IMG/VR virus record: IMGVR_UViG_3300010370_000241
Coordinates: 1-23,874 of that record
DNA length: 23,874 nt
Source of the DNA: a virus
Direction: 5' to 3' (one strand)
Shown here: piece by piece, positions 1-8,374 of the stretch
Numbering within the stretch: the stretch's first letter is position 1
Layout of the letters: each line of letters opens with the position of its first letter
Program-made: the position numbers and the translations under genes
Notes under the pieces: generated by a model
What the model saw: only the letters and a program-made list of their open reading frames with translations
The model's database searches: none
Told to the model about the DNA's origin: nothing

Positions 1-96
1 AAGATCGTGCAAACTGGTTACGAGTCAGATATCAACGGATCGTCGCTGTCGATTCAGCGCATTGAAATCCAATACAAGGATGGGAAGCTGTCATGA
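1..96 (+). CDS. C-terminal end of a virion protein (partial)
   Basis: An open frame enters from the left edge and ends with a TGA whose bases overlap the ATG of the next gene (ATGA). Only the last 31 residues are visible; they end in IQRIEIQYKDGKLS, a beta-strand-like tail seen at the ends of phage tail and DNA-stabilisation proteins. Its place just before a tail-collar fibre suggests a tail or head-tail structural protein. The family cannot be named from this fragment; a P22 gp10-like stabilisation protein or a fibre are both possible. Confidence 0.6.
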   Translation, partial: KIVQTGYESDINGSSLSIQRIEIQYKDGKLS

Positions 97-794
97 GCAA
101 CTACACCAAGAGTACCAACTTTGCTACCAAAGATGCGTTGTCATCTGGCAATCCGCTGAAGATTGTCAAGGGCACTGAGATTGACACTGAGTTCAACAAC
201 ATTGCCACGGCTATCTCTACAAAGGCTGATCTTGCATCGCCTACGTTCACTGGTACGCCTGCCGCTCCAACAGCTTCGGCTAGCACCAACACCACCCAGG
301 TCGCAACTACTGCTTTTGTCCAAGCTGCGATTTCGTTGGGTATCCAGGCTCTGCATCCGGTTGGCTCTATTTATACGGCTATAGTGTCAACCAACCCTGC
401 GACATTGCTGGGCTTTGGCACTTGGAGCGCATTCGGTGCTGGTCGGGTCATGGTTGGTTTTGACTCCAGCAATGCTCTGTTCGACACGGCTGAAGAGACT
501 GGTGGAAGTGCCGATGCCATTACGGTTAGCCACACGCATACTGCCACAACAACGATCACGGACTCTGGTCACACCCACACTGCAAATGTGCCAAATGAAT
601 TTGCCACTGGCACGGTTGTGACAAGCGGTCTGTCTTCTAGCGATGGACTTAATTCTTTGGGTAAAAATGTGTTGACCAGTTCCAGTACTACTGGCATCAC
701 TGCCGCCACCACTGTGGCATCGTCTGGTTCTTCTGGCACAAATGCCAACTACCAGCCGTACATCACTGTATACATGTGGAAGAGGACTGCGTGA
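93..794 (+). CDS. Tail fibre with tail-collar domain
   Basis: A 233-residue virion protein, probably a short fibre or collar protein at the tail tip. Residues 45-80 contain the common phage fibre module (SPTFTGTPAAPTAS followed by TTQVATTAFVQAAI). Residues 88-123 are the phage tail-collar signature (HPVGSIY, GFGTWSAFGAGRVMVGFD), followed by a His/Thr/Ser-rich stretch (SHTHTATTT, SGHTHTANV) and the usual ending NYQPYITVYMWKRTA. Collar proteins of this type often end in that way and may carry receptor-contacting variable loops. The start overlaps the upstream stop by ATGA, and the stop overlaps the GTG of the following cupin gene. The family assignment is firm; the exact place in the tail is inferred. 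Confidence 0.85.
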   Translation: MSNYTKSTNFATKDALSSGNPLKIVKGTEIDTEFNNIATAISTKADLASPTFTGTPAAPTASASTNTTQVATTAFVQAAISLGIQALHPVGSIYTAIVSTNPATLLGFGTWSAFGAGRVMVGFDSSNALFDTAEETGGSADAITVSHTHTATTTITDSGHTHTANVPNEFATGTVVTSGLSSSDGLNSLGKNVLTSSSTTGITAATTVASSGSSGTNANYQPYITVYMWKRTA

Positions 795-1084
795 TTACAC
801 ATCACTTCAGTGACGGTCTGTATGCAAAAGAAGCAAGATTCCCTGCTGGATCTGTCATTCTCAAGCATACACATGAGTTCAGCCATCTATCGATCTTGGC
901 TCATGGGAAAGTTGCAGTGATGATTGGCGATGATGTGAAGATTGTGAGCGCACCTGCTTGCATTGAGATCAAGGCTGGTCTTACGCATGGCGTAAAAGCG
1001 ATTGAAGATTGTGTTTGGTTCTGTATCCATGCAACTGACGAGAAAGATGCGTCAAAAGTGGATGATGTTTTGATAGGGGTTTGA
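791..1084 (+). CDS. Small cupin-fold protein
   Basis: A 97-residue single-domain cupin. It has the metal-binding pattern HTHEFSH (His26, His28, His32), the glycine turn AHGKV, and a second-motif histidine at GLTHGV (His66), flanked by short beta strands. The GTG start at 791 was chosen because it overlaps the upstream TGA (GTGA) and has a GAGG ribosome site six bases away; a further in-frame GTG at 776 lacks one. Cupins are common as stand-alone genes next to phage fibre genes, where they may bind a metal or sugar or act as small structural proteins. The reaction, if any, is unknown. The next gene follows after one base. Confidence 0.75.
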   Translation: MITHHFSDGLYAKEARFPAGSVILKHTHEFSHLSILAHGKVAVMIGDDVKIVSAPACIEIKAGLTHGVKAIEDCVWFCIHATDEKDASKVDDVLIGV

Positions 1085-1085
1085 T

Positions 1086-2147
1086 ATGCCTATAGCAGCA
1101 GCAGCAATTATGGGTGGATCCTCCATACTTGGAGGTCTTCTAGGTGGACGTTCGGCTCAACGTGCAGCACAAGCATCTGCTCAAGCGCAACTTGAGTCTG
1201 CGCGTATCGCCGCTGAAGAAGCACGGTTCCGACCTGTAGGCATCACTACTAGGTTTGGTCAATCGACGTTTCAAACAAGCCCTGAAGGCCGCGTAACGGG
1301 TGCTGGTTACGAGTTGTCTCCTGAACTGCGTGCTTACCAAGACCGTCTGATGGGCTTGACAGGCATGGGATTGACCCAGGCCGAGGCTGCACCTGGGATG
1401 TACCAGTCACTGATGGCTGCTGCTCCTAGCCTGTTTGGGCTGGCTCAAGGCTATCTGGCAGAGACTCCACAGCAGGCTGCTCAACAGTACATGGCTCGTC
1501 AACAAGAACTGCTGGCTCCTAGCCGTGAGAGGCAGCTTTCACAACTTCAAAACCGACTGTTCCAAACTGGCCGTGAGGGTTTGGCTATTGGCGCTACTGG
1601 CGCTCGTCCTAGTGGCGCTGCTGGCCTTGGTGCGGCATCTCCGGAGATGGAGGCCTACTACAACGCTCTGGCTCAACAAGATGCTGAATTGGCTACTAGG
1701 GCACAACAGGCTGGCATGGAGCAGACTCGGTTCGGTGCTGGGTTGTTTGGCACTGGTGCTGATTTGCTGCGAGGCGCTTACCAGGGCCAGATCGGTGCTT
1801 TGGCTCCGTTTGAGGCTTATCTTGGCCAAGCCAAGGGACTTGAGTCTCTGGGTCAACAACCTCTTGCTCTGGGCATTGACATTGGCGCTAAAGGACAGAG
1901 TGGTGCTGCGGCTCAGGCAATGTTGTCAGGCGGTATGAGCGCAGCAAGAGCATTGGAAGCGGCTAATGCCTACAACCCGTTTGCTGATTTTCTTACTGGC
2001 TTGAGCCGAAATCCAGCATTGGGACAGGGTATCTCTAGTGCATTCCAACCGTACCGTGCTGGTAGAGAGGCTGTTGCCCAATACGGTGCTGAAAATGTTT
2101 ATGGATATGGTGGTAGCGGCGCAACTCCGACTGATTGGAGCTTTTAA
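1086..2147 (+). CDS. Putative internal virion / DNA-ejection protein, 353 aa
   Basis: A 353-residue Ala/Gly/Gln-rich protein. The N-terminus is a hydrophobic glycine-rich segment (AAAAIMGGSSILGGLLGGRSA), as in many phage internal proteins that must cross or form a channel in the host envelope. It is followed by a long helical region with many Gln, Ala and Arg residues (about residues 24-50 and 120-210) and a Gly/Ala-rich second half. The stop TAA lies two bases before the next ATG, and a good AGGGG ribosome site precedes the start. Its place between the fibre genes and the lysis genes, followed by two larger proteins of similar composition, matches the ejection-protein clusters of podoviruses. 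The function is inferred from position and composition only. Confidence 0.65.
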   Translation: MPIAAAAIMGGSSILGGLLGGRSAQRAAQASAQAQLESARIAAEEARFRPVGITTRFGQSTFQTSPEGRVTGAGYELSPELRAYQDRLMGLTGMGLTQAEAAPGMYQSLMAAAPSLFGLAQGYLAETPQQAAQQYMARQQELLAPSRERQLSQLQNRLFQTGREGLAIGATGARPSGAAGLGAASPEMEAYYNALAQQDAELATRAQQAGMEQTRFGAGLFGTGADLLRGAYQGQIGALAPFEAYLGQAKGLESLGQQPLALGIDIGAKGQSGAAAQAMLSGGMSAARALEAANAYNPFADFLTGLSRNPALGQGISSAFQPYRAGREAVAQYGAENVYGYGGSGATPTDWSF

Positions 2148-2149
2148 TC

Positions 2150-3988
2150 ATGGCAACTGATATCGTAGGTTCCTTGTTTGGTGTAACGCCAGAGGTATTG
2201 CAGCAGCGTCAGATGGAGATGGCTGACAGGCAGGCAATGGAGTACGCGCAACTAAGTCCTTTGCAAAGGGCTAGTTACGGTCTTGCTCGTGGCGGCTATC
2301 AACTTGCTGGCGCATTGGGTGGCCAAGACCCGCAACTGCGTATGATCAGCAATCGCAATGCCATTGCGCGTCAGATTGATCCTACAAACCTAGAGTCGAT
2401 GCAGATGGGCATCCAGGCTCTACAGCAAGCTGGCGACTCTGTGGGCGCTATGCAGTTGGCTCAAGTGCTGCGGCAGGCTGAAAGCGAAGCGGCGCAGCGT
2501 TTCCAACGTGAGGCTGCTGGTGAGGCTTCTCTTGCTACTGCTCGTCGTGAACGAGTTCAAGCAACGCCAAGGGAAATTCAGTTGGCTAGGGAGTTGGCTT
2601 CTCAACGTGGTGCCCCAGGTACACCAGAATATCAAGAGGCCTACAACGCTGAATTGACAAGGCTGACTACCACTGGAGAGTCTGCTACTCCTGAGATGCG
2701 TAATGCGGCGGCACTTGCTTCTAAAAAGGGCGCTCCAGGATCTCCTGAATACGAGACCGAGTATCAGGCTCAACTTTCTCGCTTGACTACTAAAGCAGAG
2801 GGTCGTGAGGCAACAAGTACAGAACTGACAAATGCTAGGGCTTTGGCAGCACTAGCTGGCCCAGTTGGTTCTGCAGAATACAACGCTGAGTTCAGAACAC
2901 AGCTTAATCGTCTAACGACGAAGCCAGAAGGTCGTCAGGCCACCACTAACGAGATCCAAAATGCTACTGCGTTGGCTCTGACGGCTGGCCCCATTGATTC
3001 TCCTGAGTACCAAGCTGAGTTTAAGACGCAACTGGCTCGTCTAACGGCGAAACCAGAAACTCGTCAAGCAACAACCAATGAGATTCAGAATGCTACTGCG
3101 TTGGCTCTGACGGCAGGGCCAATCGGCTCTCCAGAATACGAAGCTGAGTTTAAGACGCAACTGTCTCGTCTCACCACTAAGCCAGAAGGACGAGAGGCTA
3201 CCACACCAGAGTTGACAAATGCTCGGGCTATTGCCGAACGTGCTGGTCGTCCTGGCTCTCCTGAATATGAGGCCGCATTCAATGCCGAGTACAGAAGGCT
3301 GACGCAAAAAGATGGGCAGCAGACTGAACTTGCAAGACTGCAAGCATTGCGTGATAGTTATGCTCCAGGATCTCAAGCTCGCAAAGAGGTACAAAACCGC
3401 ATTGATGCTCTTGGCAAGGGTGGAGGAGTTAGCGTCACAAACGTGCTTCCGAGACAAGAAGCTGGCGTTAACAAAAATAAAGTTGAGTTGGCTGGCCAAG
3501 TGGAATCTAGTGCGCTCAATGCGACTGATAGGATTACGCTGGCAAGGAATCTGCGGTCATTCTTGCCACAGGCGTTTACGGGTCTTGGTAGTGATGTCAA
3601 ACTGGAAGCCTCTCGATTTGCTGCGGCTCTTGGCATTCCGGTCACTGGGACAACTGAGTCACAGATCATTGATCAGATTCTTGGTCAGATGACCATTGGC
3701 GCTGCTGGCCAGCTTAAAGGTGCCTTGTCTGATAAAGACCGAGAATTCTTGAAGCAAACGATTGGTACACGCGGTCTTACTCGTTCTGCGCTTGAATTTG
3801 TGTCTCAGCGCATTGAACGAGAGGCTCGTGTTGATGAACGACTTAACGAAGCAGTTCAAGCATGGCAAAAATCTGGTAAGAGCCTGAACGACTTTAACTT
3901 TGTGACGCAGCGCAGTGAAGCCGCAAGGCAAATTGATGCTGACATTAAGCGTTTGGAAGAGCTTCGGCGCAAACAAAAGGGTGGATAA
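2150..3988 (+). CDS. Putative internal virion protein with six ~43-aa repeats
   Basis: A 612-residue, largely helical protein. Residues 1-137 are Gln/Ala/Arg-rich helices. Residues 138-391 are six tandem repeats of 41-43 residues, each with an N-terminal helix (AT..E..NA.ALA), a turn AGP.GSPEY, and a second helix ending TQL.RLTTKPEGR. The remainder (392-612) is charged and helical, ending KRLEELRRKQKGG. Repeats 4 and 5 are nearly identical, so they duplicated recently. The start at 2150 follows the previous stop by two bases with GGAG about ten bases upstream. I do not recognise a named family. Its place between two other internal-protein candidates suggests a structural or ejected protein, and the repeats may act as a spacer or stacking rod. 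Confidence 0.7.
   Translation: MATDIVGSLFGVTPEVLQQRQMEMADRQAMEYAQLSPLQRASYGLARGGYQLAGALGGQDPQLRMISNRNAIARQIDPTNLESMQMGIQALQQAGDSVGAMQLAQVLRQAESEAAQRFQREAAGEASLATARRERVQATPREIQLARELASQRGAPGTPEYQEAYNAELTRLTTTGESATPEMRNAAALASKKGAPGSPEYETEYQAQLSRLTTKAEGREATSTELTNARALAALAGPVGSAEYNAEFRTQLNRLTTKPEGRQATTNEIQNATALALTAGPIDSPEYQAEFKTQLARLTAKPETRQATTNEIQNATALALTAGPIGSPEYEAEFKTQLSRLTTKPEGREATTPELTNARAIAERAGRPGSPEYEAAFNAEYRRLTQKDGQQTELARLQALRDSYAPGSQARKEVQNRIDALGKGGGVSVTNVLPRQEAGVNKNKVELAGQVESSALNATDRITLARNLRSFLPQAFTGLGSDVKLEASRFAAALGIPVTGTTESQIIDQILGQMTIGAAGQLKGALSDKDREFLKQTIGTRGLTRSALEFVSQRIEREARVDERLNEAVQAWQKSGKSLNDFNFVTQRSEAARQIDADIKRLEELRRKQKGG
2561..3322 (+). repeat. Six tandem ~129-bp coding repeats
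   Basis: Within the preceding gene six in-frame units start near 2561, 2684, 2810, 2939, 3068 and 3197. Unit lengths are 41, 42, 43, 43, 43 and 42 codons, so the frame is always kept. Units 4 (2939-3067) and 5 (3068-3196) differ at only a few residues; the outer units have diverged. Every unit keeps GSPEY or a close variant, and RLT near its end. Confidence 0.9.
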
Positions 3989-3989
3989 G

Positions 3990-5984
3990 ATGGCACTTAC
4001 TGAGCAAGAACGGCAAGAACTAACTGCACTGGAAGCATCTTACGGTTCTCAAGAATCCGTACTTAGCCCCAACTACCAGCCTCCTGGGCTATTGCGGCAA
4101 TTTGGACAGGCCGCACTACAAACTCTTCCTGAGATTGGTGGATTGGTCGGTGGAGTAGTTGGTGCCGCAACTACTAGAAGCCCAATTGGCGCTCAGTCAG
4201 CCGCTGCTGTTGGTCGAACTGCTCTCAGTTCACTGGGCCGAGGATTGATGGGCACGGGTGTTGGCACAGTAGGTGGCACTGCGATTAAGCAACAGGTAGA
4301 CACAGTACTTGGTCGCCCACAACCGCTGGAAAAAAATCTTGCGGAACAGTTGAGCAACGCGGCTACCAACGTTGCACTGGATGGCGCTGGCAATCTTGTG
4401 TTCCAGTTGGCAGGCAAGGCATTCAAAGTCGCTAAAGAAGCTCTTCCCGCGTCTGGCTTGTTTGGCCGTGGAGTAGCAGAGAAAGACTTGAAGTTGCAAG
4501 TCCAGCAATTGTTGGAGCGTGAAGGTGGAAGCCTGACCCGCTATCAAGTTTCTGGCGGTCCTTTGGCAAGTGTTACTGAATCTATTGGCCGCGCTGGCGT
4601 TTCTGGCCGTCCAACATTTACGCAACTGGAACAAGCCAACCTGCGAGCCTTGCAAAGCTCTAGGGATCAGGTTCTTGATGACGTAACAACAAGGTTTGTC
4701 GATGACCTGAATGCTGGTGCAGCGTATAAAGACATCATCACACGAGGACAGGAAGCTCTTAGTCGAACTGTCAAGCCTTTCTACGAGCAACTTCCGAAAC
4801 GTGGCGGCGACATCCCTGTTATCACGCAAGGTATCGCTCAATCAGCTAGTCAACAGTTGGCTAGGGCAGAAGCCATTTCTAAAACCTCTGACCCATCGTT
4901 GAGCCTTGGTTCTGAGGTTGTTTCTGATTTGAGGAAACTGGCCGATTTGAAGGACAACATCAGTTTCGCAGAGGCTCATGAGTTCCGCTCGAAACTGGGT
5001 GAGCGTCTCCGCGCAGCACGAGATGAGTTTGGCAAGAACTCACCTCAAGTCGCGTTGTTGTCGCGCACCATGAAGGATATTGATTCTGCGATGGATAACG
5101 CAGCGGCACGGTTGGACCCTGCGCTTAAAGCTGAATACGATAGCACCTCAAAGTTTTACAAAGAAGGTATTACCGAGCTTTTCCCCAAGACACTTGCTAA
5201 GCTAGATAGGACTACTGCTGAACGACTTGGCGAAACAGTGTTCAGGTCTGGCAATGTGTCAGAAGTGGCGGATTTTTACAAGTCTCTAGACAGGGCCAAA
5301 CAGCTTAATCCAAACCTGGACGTTGCGTCTGTCAGGTCTGGCATTCAGCGTGGGTATCTTGCCAGCCAGATCGGCGAGGAAGGCACAGACTTCTCAGCAA
5401 GTTCTTTGTTGGCGCTTGGCAAGAAGCTACAAGAAGACAAGAAGTTTCGTAGAACGTTCGATACCGCACTTGACCCTGCCGTCAGGAAGAATGTGGACTT
5501 GCTGATCAATGCGGTTAAACTGTCTCAACAGAAGCCTCAAAACACGTTCTCTCTGGCTATCAACTCAGAACAGGCTGAGGGTGTGCGGGGTGTGCTGCAA
5601 GGTCTTGTAGCCGCATCTGGTGCCTTGGGCGCATACAGCGAACTGGGATTGGTTGGTGGAGTGGCTGCTGGAACTGGCATCTTGTTGACTCCACGAGTCA
5701 TGGCCAAGTTTGCGACTAATCGAGAGGCTGTTAATGCACTCTTAGATGCAGAGCGTTCTTTCAGGAACTTGGGCAATCTCCCTGCTCAGCAAAAGCAGCA
5801 GGCTGCGTTGAGAACAATTGCTCTCATGAACTCTGCATATGACCGAGCAGGTGTGACGGCTGAAGATTTGGCACCGCAGCAGCAACCAGCTGCCGCTCCA
5901 TTGCAAGCACCTGCTGGTGGGACTCTAACCCCTGAAGAGCAGGAAGAATTGAAAAAGTTGATGTCTCGTTATGAGCAGGAGTAA
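3990..5984 (+). CDS. Putative DNA-ejection / internal virion protein, 664 aa
   Basis: A 664-residue protein. The N-terminal 120 residues are hydrophobic and rich in Gly, Ala and Thr (LPEIGGLVGGVVGAATT, GRGLMGTGVGTVGGTA), resembling the membrane-active part of ejection proteins. The middle (about 170-530) is a charged helical region with no catalytic motif I recognise. A second Gly/Ala-rich stretch (about 545-590) is followed by a Pro/Gln/Ala linker. The first and last 17 residues share a motif: ALTEQERQELTALEASY and TLTPEEQEELKKLMSRY. The start at 3990 is one base after the previous stop, behind an AAGGGTGG ribosome site; in-frame codons upstream lie inside the previous gene. The holin gene starts three bases after the stop. 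The role is inferred from composition and position. Confidence 0.65.
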   Translation: MALTEQERQELTALEASYGSQESVLSPNYQPPGLLRQFGQAALQTLPEIGGLVGGVVGAATTRSPIGAQSAAAVGRTALSSLGRGLMGTGVGTVGGTAIKQQVDTVLGRPQPLEKNLAEQLSNAATNVALDGAGNLVFQLAGKAFKVAKEALPASGLFGRGVAEKDLKLQVQQLLEREGGSLTRYQVSGGPLASVTESIGRAGVSGRPTFTQLEQANLRALQSSRDQVLDDVTTRFVDDLNAGAAYKDIITRGQEALSRTVKPFYEQLPKRGGDIPVITQGIAQSASQQLARAEAISKTSDPSLSLGSEVVSDLRKLADLKDNISFAEAHEFRSKLGERLRAARDEFGKNSPQVALLSRTMKDIDSAMDNAAARLDPALKAEYDSTSKFYKEGITELFPKTLAKLDRTTAERLGETVFRSGNVSEVADFYKSLDRAKQLNPNLDVASVRSGIQRGYLASQIGEEGTDFSASSLLALGKKLQEDKKFRRTFDTALDPAVRKNVDLLINAVKLSQQKPQNTFSLAINSEQAEGVRGVLQGLVAASGALGAYSELGLVGGVAAGTGILLTPRVMAKFATNREAVNALLDAERSFRNLGNLPAQQKQQAALRTIALMNSAYDRAGVTAEDLAPQQQPAAAPLQAPAGGTLTPEEQEELKKLMSRYEQE

Positions 5985-5987
5985 ACA

Positions 5988-6491
5988 ATGTTGTCCCTTA
6001 TCTCTACCCTCGGTGGCCTACTCATCAGCGGCCTGCCCAAGCTGCTCGAATACTTTCAGAACAAGGCCGATCAGAAACATGAGCTTGCACTGGCCCGGAT
6101 GCAAAACGAGCGAGAGTTGGCTCTGGCTGCACAAGGTTACGCCGCGCAGCAGCGCATCGAGGAGATTCGCACGGATCAAGTCATGATGCAGACCGAGGCG
6201 CAGATGACGGAAGCCGCGCTCAAGCACGACGAGAAGATTCTGGACAGGGCGCACAAGTGGGTTGCCAGTTACGTCGGCACTGTGCGTCCGACGGTGACGT
6301 ACATCTTCGTGATTGAATTGGTGCTGATCAACCTGTTCCTGTGCTACTACCTGTACACGAACCCTGGAATGATCAAAAGCATGGACGACGTGCTGCGCTA
6401 CTCGGACATCATCTTCAGCCCTGATGAAATGGCTATGCTTGGCGGCATAATTGGCTTTTGGTTCGGCTCTCGCAACTGGAACAAGAAGTGA
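5988..6491 (+). CDS. Holin, three-TM (GTA holin-like)
   Basis: A 167-residue membrane protein placed directly before the lysozyme. Residues 2-17 form a short hydrophobic segment, 25-95 a charged Gln/Glu/Ala-rich helical coil, 102-124 a clear transmembrane helix (TYIFVIELVLINLFLCYYLY), and 147-160 a third hydrophobic segment (MAMLGGIIGFWFG). This order, with a cytoplasmic coiled segment before the two main helices, fits the 3TM holin family first named in gene transfer agents. Holins open the inner membrane to release endolysin at the end of infection. The following gene starts in the GTGA overlap at the stop codon. The codons here are more GC-rich than in the three genes upstream. Confidence 0.75.
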   Translation: MLSLISTLGGLLISGLPKLLEYFQNKADQKHELALARMQNERELALAAQGYAAQQRIEEIRTDQVMMQTEAQMTEAALKHDEKILDRAHKWVASYVGTVRPTVTYIFVIELVLINLFLCYYLYTNPGMIKSMDDVLRYSDIIFSPDEMAMLGGIIGFWFGSRNWNKK

Positions 6492-7030
6492 AACTCAGCA
6501 AGGTCGGCGCTGACTTGATGCATAAGTACGAGGGTTTTAGAAACCGCCCATACCTGTGCCCGGCGCACATCTGGACAATTGGGTATGGCCATGTGCTGTA
6601 TCAGGAGCAGATCAAGCTGCCGATGTTCCGGCCAGAAGGAAAGACCAAAGCCGACATCCCGATGATCCGCAGTGAGTACCCATTGAAACCGGAGGACAAC
6701 CGTGTCTGGTCTAAGCAAGAAATCAATGATCTCTTCGACGCGGATGTCGCAAGTTTTGAGCGTGGTGTTTTACGACTTGTGCCCGGCAGTGTTGGCCGTC
6801 AAGGCCGCTTTGACGCTCTGGTCAGCATTTCCTTTAACTTCGGGCTAGGTAATCTGCAGCGCTCCACCATCCGAATGAAGGCCAACCGGGGCGATTGGGA
6901 AGGTGCTGCCGATGCATTCATGCAATGGACAAAGGGCGGTGGGCGTGAACTCCCCGGCCTTGTCAAACGTCGCAAGGACGAGCGAGCGCTATTTCTGTCG
7001 GATAGCAGCCCTGTTGGCTTGCAGCACTGA
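6488..7030 (+). CDS. Endolysin, T4-type lysozyme (glycoside hydrolase 24)
   Basis: A 180-residue muramidase that would cut the peptidoglycan glycan chain during lysis. The catalytic triad region is visible: Glu15 (KYEGFR), Cys24 (YLCPAH) and Thr30 (WTIGYGH). The spacing is that of T4 lysozyme Glu11-Asp20-Thr26, but with cysteine in place of the aspartate, a natural variant common among phage lysozymes. Further family signatures are ALVSISFNFG and the ending LPGLVKRRKDERALFL. An insert of about 40 residues (38-78) follows the first motif. There is no signal-anchor helix at the N-terminus, so export should depend on the holin. The GTG start at 6488 overlaps the holin stop (GTGA). No separate spanin gene was found. 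Confidence 0.9.
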   Translation: MKLSKVGADLMHKYEGFRNRPYLCPAHIWTIGYGHVLYQEQIKLPMFRPEGKTKADIPMIRSEYPLKPEDNRVWSKQEINDLFDADVASFERGVLRLVPGSVGRQGRFDALVSISFNFGLGNLQRSTIRMKANRGDWEGAADAFMQWTKGGGRELPGLVKRRKDERALFLSDSSPVGLQH

Positions 7031-7041
7031 CCCAGTTGTTC

Positions 7042-7422
7042 ATGCCTAAGTCGGTCAACAAGCCGAGCGACGAGCAGGCACAGCAGTTTGACGAGTATGT
7101 CAAACACTGGCAACAAACACTGAATCTAATGGATTGGCGCTTAGAGCGCAGTAGCAAGCCTGTGAAGGCTGCAATGGCGGCAGTGCAGTGCGACAGTCAG
7201 GCTAGGCTAGGGTCGTACCAGTTGGGCGACTTTGGATCCACACAGATCAACAGCGAGTCATTGTCGATGACTGCGCTACACGAGTGTTTACATGTCTTCC
7301 TATTCGACTTGATTTCGACAGCACAAGACAGGGCAGCAACACCTGAGCAGCTTGATGCGGCAGAACATCGAGTAATCAACGTGCTTGAGAGGGTTTTATA
7401 TGGCGCAGCCAGTAGTCAGTGA
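7042..7422 (+). CDS. HExxH-motif putative zinc metallopeptidase
   Basis: A 126-residue protein with the zinc-binding motif HECLH at residues 80-84 (TALHECLHVFLFDL) on a predicted helix. A possible third ligand is Glu108 in the final helix (AAEHRVINVLERVL). The N-terminal half contains WRLERSSKPVKAAMAAV and a strand region leading to the helix. This is the layout of minimal phage metallopeptidase-like proteins. The substrate is unknown, and enzyme activity is inferred from the motif alone. The start is ATG at 7042, with a weak ribosome site, so reading may depend on the lysozyme gene that ends 11 bases upstream. Its end overlaps the phosphoesterase start by 23 bases. Confidence 0.7.
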   Translation: MPKSVNKPSDEQAQQFDEYVKHWQQTLNLMDWRLERSSKPVKAAMAAVQCDSQARLGSYQLGDFGSTQINSESLSMTALHECLHVFLFDLISTAQDRAATPEQLDAAEHRVINVLERVLYGAASSQ

Positions 7423-8374
7423 GCGAGATTTCATCGATCTCTGGGAGAAGTATAAGTCCGCATCACAGCTAGCAAAGGTACTTGGCATTGCTGAACGCAA
7501 TGTCATGGCCCGTAGAAAGCGCATCGAGGCCAGGACAGGGCAACTCCTGGAGACTCTGGACAGGCGACACACCAGATCGTTTGACCACCTTAGCCCATCC
7601 AAATCCTCGTCTGCAAGGTATGCCCTTGGCATTGAGAACGGCATCGTGCTTGTCTTCTCAGATGCCCACTTCTGGCCTGGGATCAGGTCTACAGCCTATA
7701 AAGGTCTGCTATGGGCCATCAAGAACTTGAAGCCAAAAGCTATCATTAACAATGGTGACGCTTTTGACGGGGCAAATATATCCCGTCACCCTAGGATAGG
7801 GTGGGACAGTAAGCCTAGTGTAGTGCAAGAACTGAAGGCTTGTGAAGCAGCTTTGGAAGAGATTGAGGAAAGCGCCAATGGTGCAAAGTTGGTGTGGTCA
7901 TTGGGGAACCATGATGCGAGGTTTGAGAACCGGCTGGCCAACACAGTGCCAGAGTTCATGCACATCGGCGGGTTCAAGCTCTCAGATCACTTTCCTGCCT
8001 GGATACCATGCTGGTCGTGCTGGCCAACGGATGAGGTGGTTGTCAAGCACCGCTTCAAGAATGGCGTTCATGCCACCCACAACAACACTGTCAACGCTGG
8101 CATTAGCGTAGTTACAGGCCATCTGCACAGCCTCAAGGTCACCCCGTTTTCTGACTACAACGGCGTGAGATTCGGTGTTGATACGGGCACTCTGGCAGAG
8201 ATTGACGGCCCCCAATTCACTGATTACATGGAAGACAATCCAGCGAATTGGAGGTCGGGCTTTGCTGTGCTAACGATCCACAAGGGTAGGCTTCTATGGC
8301 CAGAGCTTGTGCATCGCTACGCACACGACAAGATCGAGTTCAGGGGTCAGGTGATAGACGTAGAGGCCTTCTGA
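7400..8374 (+). CDS. Calcineurin-like metallophosphoesterase with N-terminal HTH-like segment
   Basis: A 324-residue protein. Residues 20-45 (SASQLAKVLGIAERNVMARRKRI) look like a helix-turn-helix. The rest is a calcineurin-like phosphoesterase with the full metal-site series: FSDAH (Asp88, His90), NNGDAFD (Asp120, Asp123), LGNHD (Asn170, His171), His225 and VTGHLHS (His241, His243). Such enzymes cut phosphodiesters with two metal ions; in phages the substrate may be nucleic acid or a nucleotide, but this cannot be told here. ATG 7400 was chosen over in-frame codons at 7385 because of the AGGG ribosome site. Its 3' end overlaps the end of the convergent minus-strand operon by 28 bases, with no terminator between them. 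Confidence 0.85.
   Translation: MAQPVVSERDFIDLWEKYKSASQLAKVLGIAERNVMARRKRIEARTGQLLETLDRRHTRSFDHLSPSKSSSARYALGIENGIVLVFSDAHFWPGIRSTAYKGLLWAIKNLKPKAIINNGDAFDGANISRHPRIGWDSKPSVVQELKACEAALEEIEESANGAKLVWSLGNHDARFENRLANTVPEFMHIGGFKLSDHFPAWIPCWSCWPTDEVVVKHRFKNGVHATHNNTVNAGISVVTGHLHSLKVTPFSDYNGVRFGVDTGTLAEIDGPQFTDYMEDNPANWRSGFAVLTIHKGRLLWPELVHRYAHDKIEFRGQVIDVEAF

Noticed and set aside
1435-1938. Open frame in +1 phase inside the internal-protein gene
   Set aside because: It is a Leu/Trp/Arg-rich shadow caused by Gln/Ala/Gly codons of the real gene, with no ribosome site.
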